Assembly: GCA_004352715.1 (NCBI GenBank)
Contig: SCFE01000103.1
Location: forward strand, 1,219,238 to 1,283,237
Length of the DNA stretch: 64,000 nt
Direction of reading: 5' to 3'
Source: Hofstenia miamia
Lineage: Eukaryota > Xenacoelomorpha > Acoela
Within the stretch, counting starts at the first letter, position 1. Every line of letters starts with the position of its first letter. The position numbers and the translations under genes were made by a program. This document shows positions 24,827-35,395 of the stretch, piece after piece. Below the pieces are notes generated by a model. It did not search any database. It was not told where the DNA came from and was given only the letters and a program-made list of their open reading frames with translations.

Positions 24827-25539
24827 GTGTTTGGAAACAACTATTCGACTCTCTGTCCATCACTTGTGCAGAAGTATATAATTTCACTCCAATATTCAAT
24901 GATGCTTTTGTAAGAATGTATATCTGGAAGTTCACGTTCACATTAATTTTTTAATCTAATGCGCATGTTGCCTTTTAATAACGTGTATTTGCGAACTTCT
25001 TCTCATATGCAATTTGAAATTATATTAAATAAATGGAAACATCAAATAGGCAATATTTTCACACACAAACGCACATATATATATATATATAATTAAATAT
25101 TACAAAAATTTAGGTAAATGTTATTTATTCCATAATTGAAATTTTTGGATTCTGATTTTACTATTTTACATTATACATCTTGTATGAGTTCTGCAAGAGC
25201 TATTTTTGATAAAAAGAACTAATAAATTTAAAATTTAACATTAAATTTTCATAGATCTTGCAGATTAGCAAATTATTTATGCTGTAAATATAACATCAAT
25301 ATTTTAAATGAAGGCAGGCAAACTATGAAGTAATAATTAATCATAAGTTCAATCAATATTTGAATAATCAATATGCTGAAACTCTAATTTGATAGAGATA
25401 TTTTCAGTATTTATTTAACAAGGTTATAAAATATTCTTTACTTTGCAATTTAACTATTTTGATGACATAGTAAGTTTATTAAGTATACTATTACACGTTT
25501 TGGCATGCTTCTAATTTAATTTTGTTATATCTGTTGGAT

Positions 25540-26419
25540 CTCAGGATAATGGTACAAAATCTTGATTATTGACGTTGTCATGGTGCTGCAGCACAAGTTC
25601 CTCAGTCAATGCTTGACAATAAAAACAGATTTTCACTGAAACTCATGTCTGTTGAACTTACAGCTCACAAGAGCACACCATAACCAAGGTAATGCAATAA
25701 CTTTATTTGTTTGTTGTGACACGTGTCATAGAGACTCATCATATCCAAGGATTTAGTATTCACCATTTAAATATTCTTGTGCTTGTTGTTGAACAGTATT
25801 TGTCAATATTGATCCATACGTAATTGAATTCATTGTTTTTTTAAATGAAACTATCCGCTTGCCCATTGACACAGATTTTAAATGGTTCATCGTAATTCCA
25901 GCAACTTCAAAACGACATTAATCAGTGAAAACCATGTAAAGGACATTAATCAATTTTACATAACATCCAATGCAATTAAATTAAGATGGCTAGTTTTTTA
26001 CAGTCATCAACCATCCAATTTTTATGTTCCATTGCCCAATTAAGTCGAAGCTTTTTCATTTTATCAACCAACAATTGCTATTTAAAGGGTTTTAAACCCT
26101 TTGTTTTATTTCAATGAAATAGCTGTTAACTGCTCTATCACTAATTTTTACTCCACCATCACAAAGCTCACGTTTTATTTCAAAAAGGTGTTCTATTTTA
26201 ACATTCTCAGTAATGCTTCATTTGATCTTTTTACCATTTGTTTCTCTTTTCCACACTTCCATTTTCTGCTTGAAGAGTATAACCCATTTGTTTTTTTAAT
26301 TTCTTTATTTTAATACTAACAGTGTTTTGATGAAATTTAACAATAACTGCAATGTCCCTCTGTGACATAGACGTGTGCTCTGCAAGTGTAACAATTTTGC
26401 TTTGTGTACACATTGTCAC
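25540..26419 (-). pseudogene. Tc1-like transposase pseudogene (copy 1)
   Basis: The minus strand reads as a decayed Tc1-family transposase, an enzyme that binds inverted repeats and moves DNA by cut and paste. Reading 5' to 3': an N-terminal helix-turn-helix segment at 26419-26231 (TLAEHTSMSQRDIAVIVKFH); after stops and frameshifts, KMKKLRLNWAMEHKNWMVDD near 25990-26075, the analogue of the conserved RL.wA..HknWt.edW block; then VFTD-stop-CRFEVAG near 25910-25935. There the first catalytic Asp (ATC on the plus strand, 25921-25923) is kept but the following Glu codon is a stop (25918-25920). A possible trace of the ..PDLNPIE.. block lies near 25540-25580. Terminal inverted repeats were not found. 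An identical copy lies at 48799-49678. Confidence 0.65.
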
Positions 26420-26667
26420 ATCTATTAGTTTAAAACAACAAAACTATAATTCAATTATATTTACCATGTTACATTTGGAAACATACGTTAAAATTAAATG
26501 AAACGATATTATACTAAAAAATTACTATTAAACCATGATACATTAGCCAAACACTAAATGATCAATACATTCATGATTCACAATCTTCTATATATATATA
26601 TATATATATATATTTGCATATATATGGACAGTAATGGGTGCCAGACATTCTGATATAAAGATATCAT

Positions 26668-26691
26668 TATAATAATAATAATAATAATATA

Positions 26692-26732
<41 letters not shown>
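26668..26732. repeat. (TAA)n microsatellite
   Basis: An interrupted (TAA)n run. It has the same length in copy 2 (49927-49991), unusual for independently evolving microsatellites. Confidence 0.9.
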
Positions 26733-26734
<2 letters not shown>

Positions 26735-29700
26735 GCAATAATAATATTAATACTAACAAGAATATAAAATAATAAAATAATAATAACAAATTATGCTGCT
26801 GCTAATTAGTTTTCAGAAATTCACTTTGTCGATATTATGTCAGTTAAAAATAGATTATCTATCTCTGACCTTCCGTACGGTCTGATAGTTTTTTTAAGAA
26901 ATCGAAAATGGGAAGTACTAATGAAACGTGGTCTTTGAACTGCTATTGTCTCTTCCACTTATAATATTTACTTACAATTGATAAGCATCACTTGCATAAT
27001 TAAGACTAAAATATAGTTAATTTTGGAGAAAGTGGCTATTTCAACATCGTACTAATTCGTATTAGGAGCATAAAAATACAGTTAAAATAAAGAAAGGTTT
27101 TTATTTGGCTAAGACACAATGATTTGTAAAACTGAAAATAAAGTAAGAGATATGGACTTCTAGACGTCATTAAAATAAGAAATCTAGCACAGTGAATAAA
27201 GTATGTAAATGACAAGAAAAAAGTCGAGCAGATTGTATTTGCAAATCTTGTTAAGTCGAAATGCTAAAATAAAGTTTTAAAGAGAAAACAAGCATCTTAG
27301 TTGGAACAGCAATAATGCGGTTATTAATGCGAGACGAATGATAAATAAAAAAAACTAGCATTGCGCAGAAATAGATTAGATGATCTTTGCATATTTTATG
27401 TATTAGGAAAAAATACTTTTATCCTCTTAGGGAGTAATATATAGAATGTTTGACATGTGTGATTAAGAAGAACTAATTTGCTAAGTTAGGCATTTAACCA
27501 GTCCCTCCATTTTGCAATATTGAAAGTAGAAGTGAAGACCAGAGAAAAAGTTTTTGGTATCTGCTTGATGTGATTCCCGAAGTGACAAGTAATTTATTAA
27601 AGAAGTTATTTAGAAGTGTAAATGAACAAATCTTTCAATAACAAAGATATATAGCATTAATATATCATTCAAATCTCACAAATATAAAAACAATTTATTT
27701 GAATAATTATATAAAAACCATAAGAAGGTAATATACTCGAATTTTGATCTTTTAAATAATAATGAATCTGATGGAATTACTTAAGCGTTAATATTTTATG
27801 CAAGTCGCAAAATAATGATGCATCTCAGGAATTATATTTAATCAAAAGTATTTTTTAAATTGCATGTTATTTACCTGTAATTTATCACAAATCATTTCCA
27901 TTCTCAGAAATGCGTCAAAAAATATCCACAATTTTAAAATTTGGAGAATTTTTATATGAAATAATCATAATGTCAGTTTCTATAATTAACTCTAAATAAA
28001 TTGATAATGGGGATTGCTATTCGTTTCAAGGTTAGCACTGAACCGTTAGTGTTTAATGTCATTTATGTAAAGCTAGAATATTTGCCACTCCAAGAAAAGC
28101 ATAACAATAAAAATTATTATCCATCATTTCTTCCTGATTTCGTAAAATGCCTTCAATCTCCAATGTTATGCTGAGATACGACTGAATATTTGCGAGCACT
28201 CAACTTGAATATTGCAATGGAAATTTGATTAAGCAAACCAATGTATGAAATGTGAAAGCCAATATTCTTTTATGCAGTCAAATTCTGTTTTACTTAGGCT
28301 GTGAAAATAGACGTTATATAATATATTCATATAGAGTTAGAAGATTATATATCAGTGGGTATTGGCCAATAACAATTAAGCTAAGAAAAAATTTCCGGAT
28401 TTACAATTTCAATTAATTACTCCATGATTAGTATTATTAACATAAATGAAGATGAAAAAGTGAGAATAGAAACAGCTAGTTATCGGAAACACAACAAATT
28501 ATCTCATTGCTACTAGGATAACACTACATTACATTTATATAAAAAAGTTGCGAATGGAGATAATTTTAGATAATTTGAGACCATTAGTCTTGCAATTATA
28601 AATATATTTTAATATATAACTACGACTACAAACGTTTCTATTAATTTTCTAGTTCGCATTCTGTAAAATGGTGGATCTAGTGGGGATTCTATGCTAAAAG
28701 TTCACTAGAACAAAAAATAGTACAGTAGAATTTATAGTCTATTTATGATTCTCTGTCCTCTCACCAGGTTTCAGGCAATACAGGAAAGTCAATATTTCTA
28801 CGGGAAGAACCACATTACTGGTAGCTATGACAAATTTGAATTTATATTGCTAATATATTATACGTGATAAACTAAAAGTTCTGTAAAATCACCATTCAGT
28901 ATTTAGTTTGATTAATATTGGATATTTTAGTACGGTACAGAAATTTATAAAAATTCTTCAAAAATTATAAATGCTTAAAAATTACATTTTGCCATTAAAC
29001 TTTGGCTATGTTTACGAAACAAATTTCAAATATAATAGTATTAGCCACTTACCAAATTGTCTTTTAAGAACCATCTATCAGTTTAATCAAGTCACTTATT
29101 ATAGGTTATGCTATTTCAAAAGAATGTCATCATATTTTTTATATTACAGAGTACTTGCATTTATATTTTAATGTTCAACACAGATTTACAATTTCATAAC
29201 CTACATAATTATATAAATATAAAATATGCTTCATTAGGCAAATTAACACGTTTGTAACGAATTCAAAGAACCTCTAACATACAACAAAAGTAGCAAGTCT
29301 GCACAGCATATCATAGAGGATGTCAAAATGGTAATAAAAAGGGTAAAAAGTCTATGATGAATCACAATTTAATCAATTCTAGAATTGGATATATTTTTGA
29401 TAAAAATCGAATTAAAATATTGCAGCAACCCCATAAAAAATTCTTGGATCCCCTCTGCGTAGGATATTGATAAATGACATTAAAGAAGAATTATTTTTAT
29501 GCTTTAAGGAATTGAAGTTATCATGATTATTATTTCAGATTTTACATTTTCAATAGTCTAGAGACTAATCATTCACGAAGTGAAATTTCATGATGCCTTT
29601 TAAAACTTAATTGAAGAAAAGTATCTTTTCTTTTACTAGTTTGTGAGCGTTTATATATTTTAGGAAAGCATGAAATTTTTTGCAAAATTCGTGGGTAAAT

Positions 29701-31605
29701 TAGGGTTAAAACGCACAAAATCAATTTTTGTTGTTTCTAAAATGTGTTATCATGGTTGAAGTATTTTCAAAAATAACATCAAAAATTGTTTTGTTTGCTA
29801 ATTTCTAAATGGAGAAAAAACATTAAAATAATTTACAAATTTCTGTTACTTCCAGTAGATGGCATTGTAAACATCTGTAGAATAATTATTTGATCTATTT
29901 TTCATGCAATAGAATTCGAACTTGATCAGGAAAGTAGACTTGGAAATAAATTATTATTATCCGCTTAATTTTCCAATGACTACACCAAATTTGGATTGCA
30001 TACATTACATATTAATGTAAATCATGTAATATGATTCTTAATATCTCTAGGTTCATATGTTTCATAGCTATTCCAAATGGAAATTAGCAATAGAAAATGA
30101 AGTATATAATATTATTAGTTCAGAAAATTCCACATAACAAATATTGATTTATAATATTAAAAAATGATGTTGTTAAATAGTGATGAATTATCATGTTAAT
30201 TTGATTTTATTTAGAGAATTTCAAATCTATTACAACAGAATTTTTTTTCCAAATATCTAACAATGCATCCCACAATATGACATTATAAGGATAAGCGTAT
30301 CAAAAATATTTATTAAAATAATAGTAATAATAATAATGATAAGGATCATCAACTTTATTCAAGCATAAAGTTATAAACAATTTAAAAAATAAATAGTTAC
30401 AAATCACATTCATTTACTACAAAGTCCAGTTTTACCAAGTACGTAATTTTTTGGAAGACTAGTTTATATAATATATTTATAATAATATTAATAATAATAG
30501 TAATAAAAATAATCAATATATGATTTCAATTTTACACTGTTTCAATTAGATACTTTAACATTAAGCTTAGAAATGTTAAGATCCAACTCCAAATAATGGA
30601 TTTTGAGCCTAAAAATTAAATGTCGTTTCTTGCCATTAGATAATGCACCTCTTGGTTGCAACTGTAAGATCTGTACATGAATGTATAAAAAATATTCACT
30701 TTTCAGAATCTTCAACAATTGCCTATATCTTATCAATATTTGTTACCAAATTGATTCAAAATAATTCTTGAGAATTTGAGAATGTTCTAGAAAACGAAGG
30801 GGACATATTATACAATTTAAAAACCCCCAATTTGTAAACGTCACTTAGAAAATTTGAGTTGATGGACACAATGTGACTCAATCAATCAAAACGAATGCAA
30901 TTTTATTGTAATTATCGAAAGGCATTATTTCCCGAATCAAACAATTGTAAATCAACAAAGAATAAAATTTGAATAATAGATGTCATGCTATACGCATCTT
31001 TTAAAATCGCCTAAAGATAGAATGCGTGCTAAAAATACTCTCTACTTCTAAATCATTAATTAATTTGAAACAAAAAAGTTTTTATTGATTTATGATCAGT
31101 AACTTTGAGCCATTGTAAATTTTAGGACTTAAATTATTAAATTAATGTATATTTTCTTGGAAAATATGAAAGATTATCATATTATCTATTAGAAATATAA
31201 TGATAAAATTGGGATAATTTTAGTTAATGATCCATGGTAAGCGTTAAGTGGGCCTAAGAAAATTGATGTCGATTCAAAAACTTCAGACATCAAAAAACTT
31301 GTTAATAAAAATAACTGGTAAATAAAAATGAGCTGGACAGCCATAGAATTTTTCAAACAAAAAAATTAATGAAATTTTGATGAAAATAAACGTTTTTGAA
31401 AATGCAATCTTTAGTTGCGGCTCTAATCGAGAGAAAAGTTCAAACCCGATTCTAACTATATTGATCAGAATTCAATCGTTTGGATATATGGAGCTACGTG
31501 TTGATTTTGATATTTTCATTTAGAAGTAAATAATAATAAACAATATAATAATAATAATAATAGCAATTTAACATTATATATATTTTATTATGAATATATT
31601 ATTAA
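26733..31605. other. Unrecognised A+T-rich DNA inside duplicated block copy 1
   Basis: No coding gene, RNA gene or transposon boundary was recognised. Small (TAA)n-like tracts occur near 30320-30340, 30478-30515 and 31528-31562. The same content repeats at 49992-54864. Short frames such as 28971-29171 (+) and 30542-30736 (-) have no family motif. Confidence 0.5.
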
Positions 31606-32192
31606 CCTTGCCAAATGGGATCGGACACGCAAAACTGAACCGTCAATCGAAACCGAATGTTTCTTTTATAGTTTTTGTATGAGTGTTTCTTAACCATTGT
31701 CAGATTGGTCAATTCAAGGCTATTCCGACGCTATCTTTGGATTTTATCAGTTGACAATAATGGACGAGATACAGTTTGTCAAACATGAGCTCTCCCCTGC
31801 TGAAAAAATTCTAATTGTGCGAATTAATCAGTATTTCATTAAAGAAAAGAAAAACGTGAAGGAAGGGCAGGATCTCAAATACCAGTACGGAAGCATGTAG
31901 CTGAAGCACTAGGCTTCTCAACAAATACTACTGCTAGGACTATTGCTCAGTGGAACAAGAATAAGGATATATCAATTTCAGATGAACCGGTCGTCAGAGG
32001 GAAACCCCCTGTATGCTACTCTGCTACTCTAACTACCTTTCTACGCCAAACTTTAAAGGCATTATTCGAAAAATTCAATGCTTATCGCTTCTAAATTAAA
32101 TGTAGTTTCTAAAATATATGGATGGTTCAGCAAATTCGAAATTTTGAACTTTTGACAACTGTTTAACCGGTGTCAGATCCCAAATGGCAAGG
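31606..32192 (+). mobile_element. Internally deleted IS630-Tc1-mariner-type element (copy 1)
   Basis: This 587-bp element has clear terminal inverted repeats: the left end reads CCTTGCCAAATGGGATCGGA and the right end, reverse-complemented, reads CCTTGCCATTTGGGATCTGA. Inside, an ATG at 31760 opens a frame (LSPAEKILIVRINQYFIKEK). A frameshift near 31870 moves to frame 1 with RKHVAEALGFSTNTTARTIA, a helix-turn-helix typical of N-terminal DNA-binding regions of DDE transposases, then VVRGKPP (a GRP-like basic motif) and a stop near 32093. The catalytic DDE domain is entirely missing. It is therefore a non-autonomous deletion derivative keeping only the DNA-binding part. A clean TA target duplication is not obvious; the flanks are A+T-rich. 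An identical copy lies at 54865-55451. Confidence 0.7.
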
Positions 32193-32287
32193 ACAATAAT
32201 AATAATATTAATAATATTAAGAATAATAAGAGAAAACAGCAAATTTATTGCTGAAAAAAAATAACAAAGGAGATACTACAAACTAAA

Positions 32288-33328
32288 ATATATATATATA
32301 TATATATATATANNNNNNNNNNNNNNNNNNNNNNNNNNNNNNNNNNNNNNNNNNNNNNNNNNNNNNNNNNNNNNNNNNNNNNNNNNNNNNNNNNNNNNNN
32401 NNNNNNNNNNNNNNNNNNNNNNNNNNNNNNNNNNNNNNNNNNNNNNNNNNNNNNNNNNNNNNNNNNNNNNNNNNNNNNNNNNNNNNNNNNNNNNNNNNNN
32501 NNNNNNNNNNNNNNNNNNNNNNNNNNNNNNNNNNNNNNNNNNNNNNNNNNNNNNNNNNNNNNNNNNNNNNNNNNNNNNNNNNNNNNNNNNNNNNNNNNNN
32601 NNNNNNNNNNNNNNNNNNNNNNNNNNNNNNNNNNNNNNNNNNNNNNNNNNNNNNNNNNNNNNNNNNNNNNNNNNNNNNNNNNNNNNNNNNNNNNNNNNNN
32701 NNNNNNNNNNNNNNNNNNNNNNNNNNNNNNNNNNNNNNNNNNNNNNNNNNNNNNNNNNNNNNNNNNNNNNNNNNNNNNNNNNNNNNNNNNNNNNNNNNNN
32801 NNNNNNNNNNNNNNNNNNNNNNNNNNNNNNNNNNNNNNNNNNNNNNNNNNNNNNNNNNNNNNNNNNNNNNNNNNNNNNNNNNNNNNNNNNNNNNNNNNNN
32901 NNNNNNNNNNNNNNNNNNNNNNNNNNNNNNNNNNNNNNNNNNNNNNNNNNNNNNNNNNNNNNNNNNNNNNNNNNNNNNNNNNNNNNNNNNNNNNNNNNNN
33001 NNNNNNNNNNNNNNNNNNNNNNNNNNNNNNNNNNNNNNNNNNNNNNNNNNNNNNNNNNNNNNNNNNNNNNNNNNNNNNNNNNNNNNNNNNNNNNNNNNNN
33101 NNNNNNNNNNNNNNNNNNNNNNNNNNNNNNNNNNNNNNNNNNNNNNNNNNNNNNNNNNNNNNNNNNNNNNNNNNNNNNNNNNNNNNNNNNNNNNNNNNNN
33201 NNNNNNNNNNNNNNNNNNNNNNNNNNNNNNNNNNNNNNNNNNNNNNNNNNNNNNNNNNNNNNNNNNNNNNNNNNNNNNNNNNNNNNNNNNNNNNNNNNNN
33301 NNNNNNNNNNNNGTATATATATATATAT
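32288..33328. other. (TA)n-bounded 1000-N assembly gap
   Basis: Gap 32313-33312 is exactly 1000 N, so its true size is probably unknown. It is entered through (TA)n on the left and left through GTATATAT repeats on the right. Any frame crossing it is meaningless. Confidence 0.95.
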
Positions 33329-33377
33329 TGTTAACTGACGATGACTATAATAGAGTCGAAACGTTTTTGTATTAATG
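33329..33377 (+). ncRNA. Hammerhead ribozyme-like motif (type I, minimal)
   Basis: The sequence has all hammerhead core elements in order. Stem I 5' strand TGTTAA (33329-33334); core CUGACGA (33335-33341), fitting CUGANGA; one unpaired U (33342); stem II GACT/AGTC (33343-33346 with 33354-33357) around a 7-base loop; core GAA (33358-33360); stem III ACG/UGU (33361-33363 with 33368-33370) around a UUUU loop; A at 33371 as the nucleotide 5' of the predicted cleavage (NUH = GUA); and stem I 3' strand TTAATG (33372-33377), pairing as four Watson-Crick pairs plus two G-U wobbles. Self-cleaving minimal type-I hammerheads with very short stem III are established in Penelope-like retroelements. Upstream is a gap, so the host element cannot be seen. 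Activity is inferred; the extra U next to stem II is the weak point. Confidence 0.6.
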
Positions 33378-35277
33378 TCAATTGAATACATATATATATA
33401 TATATATATACATACATACATACATATATATATATATATGTATAATTTTAATATAATTTAAATGCTATATGGAATTATCTCAATTCGTATTATATGGCTT
33501 CATTCAAGTGATACAGACGCCTTAACAAGAAGGAAGAATGGAATTCTTCAAAAATTGTTTAATAGACAAAAACAATTAGGAATCAAATGTCAAGCATACC
33601 CAAAGAAGAAAACTAGAATATTTTTACGCTTCAAGGAAAATTACAACCGTGTCTACTAATATAGTAATTATCTATTTTTAAACTATATCTACTGCAAATG
33701 AACTTCTGAACTAAAATCTATTATAAGTTTAACAAAGTGAACTCAATCACCGAATAAAATGTATATTTTGGTTATAACATCTGTAGCTATTTGTTGCAAA
33801 ATGAATAGTAAATTAAAATGTGAATAAAATATTCATTGGCCAATTGAATTCCCAAAAGTTTTGAAAAATTTTTAATATCTCAAAACGGTATAGAATGGTC
33901 TGAAATGTACCATTAGTTTTAACAGTTCTGAATTGCAAATAGAAATTTTCAATTATTTGTTCAAAAATTGCTTCATCTTTAAACGTTTTGTTATTTTATG
34001 CAGAGGAGTAAACAATGGGGCATGTTGGAAAGTCCTCCATCAGGTTCTCAACATTGAGTGACATTGAATTAAAAAAATTATATGAAAAATTTAAAAATAC
34101 TAAAAAGAATGATGGAAATTTTTTCTATTTTTTGAAATTTTCGTGACACTTTGGAAGGTTCTTAGTCAATAAATTCGATCATAGCTGAGATGTCCTCCCA
34201 GGAAGAAAACCTTGCGTAAACCTTATATTGTAAATTGTTGCCAGGAATGCCTATTATTTCAAATTAAGCATATAGATTGAGCACTTAGTATCAATGGAAA
34301 TGTAAAAAAATTGGAACATTCTCTTGTTTAATTAATACAATGCAATCCGTCCACAGTCAATGCTAATTATCCAAAACCAGTCCCATTCAGTTTAGATAAA
34401 AATCTCTAAAATCTGTTTTGATAACAACATTACCATATTATACAAATTATTTTAAATTATAATCTAACGCAGTTTTGCTATTTCATGGTATTTAGTTCTT
34501 CTCTTTACGTCTTTGATGTGAGAAGTCTGCGAAATTGAACTCTGTGCTGACATAAAAACGGCTATTTACTATAATTGCCAAATGTTAATAAATTGGTCCA
34601 TTGCTCAGTGAAGGCGACAGGCATAGTAGAGATTCCATAACACTCTTAAAATTACAAAGTTACTTACCATTTTCCAACAAATAAACTTGTGAATTTAACG
34701 GCAGATTCATTCAAAATTTCAATACACTTTTATTTCAAAAATGCATTGGAAAGATTCTAATGTAGACTGATTTCAATAATCTGCAAAACCTTCATATTTG
34801 CAGTGGTACGCATTGTAAAAGATTGTAGCACGATTTAAATATAAATTTCAACAATAAATATATGCCTTTATGTGGTGATGATAATGTATTTTCAATGTGG
34901 AATGATATGTGCTAACAAAATATCACATGAACTTACGCATTCAAGTAACTGCAATGTAACCACGGCAAAATGTTTGCTAAACTATTATACGCAATAGAAC
35001 TTTCTATCTCTGCCTAATATAGAACGTGATATGAATTCTCAGGATCTTTTAATAAAAAAGCAGAAAATGGTATAAAATTTGTTTTAACCTACGTCTGAAT
35101 GATCATTTTTAGAAGCATTTTCATGCCAAACATACTTTGCAATGATTTCAAAGCCCATTTTACTTGGATGATGTAACATGTATACTTGAAAGATGTGTTT
35201 AATGATAAGCTAAGTCAGTGGCAACTGAATAGTTGTTCTTGGTTAAGTTATCCAAGGCCTACTATAATTACGACCTG
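33378..35277. other. Noncoding DNA downstream of the hammerhead motif
   Basis: (TA)n and CATA-type repeats occupy about 33391-33440. An open frame at 33462-33659 (+) encodes a basic 65-residue peptide (RRKNGILQKLFNRQKQLGIK) with no recognised family; it might belong to a retroelement near the hammerhead motif, but that is a guess. The rest shows no gene. Confidence 0.45.
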
Positions 35278-35395
35278 GCGATTTGCAGTAAAATTAACAA
35301 AATGAGGCCGCAAACACACTTCGCCAAAGACCAAGATTTGATGCAACAAATCATTTTAAGTAACTAAATCAAAGAATTAGCTAATTTACACATCT
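35278..35395. repeat. Diverged dispersed repeat (copy 2)
   Basis: This is the counterpart of 19541-19652; the best-matching part is 35335-35388. It is in the same orientation, and no boundary or coding content was seen. Confidence 0.45.

Larger units (their letters stand above)
22370..32291. repeat. 9.9-kb duplicated block, copy 1
   Basis: Every landmark from 22370 to 32291 recurs exactly 23,259 bases downstream (45629-55550), including the lengths of internal (TA)n and (TAA)n microsatellites. The only differences noticed are in the small gap (21 N at 24806-24826 here, 10 N plus 11 bases in copy 2) and at the right edge, where copy 2 has a C inside the flanking (TA)n (55552 against 32293). 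The left edge starts in (TA)n; the right edge enters (TA)n and a 1000-N gap (32313-33312). Contents: a Tc1-like pseudogene, an ITm element and otherwise unrecognised A+T-rich DNA. Confidence 0.9.

Noticed and set aside
26668-26732. Tandem array considered as a CRISPR-like or satellite repeat
   Set aside because: It is a plain (TAA)n microsatellite with no spacers.
32276-33421. Long open frame across the gap (381 codons)
   Set aside because: Almost entirely N, with Ile-Tyr repeats from (TA)n at the ends. The same applies to long frames over the gaps at 38.5, 40.1, 55.6, 59.7 and 62.1 kb.
33462-33659. Basic 65-residue frame after the hammerhead motif considered as a retroelement ORF
   Set aside because: No reverse transcriptase or GIY-YIG motif; too short to assign.
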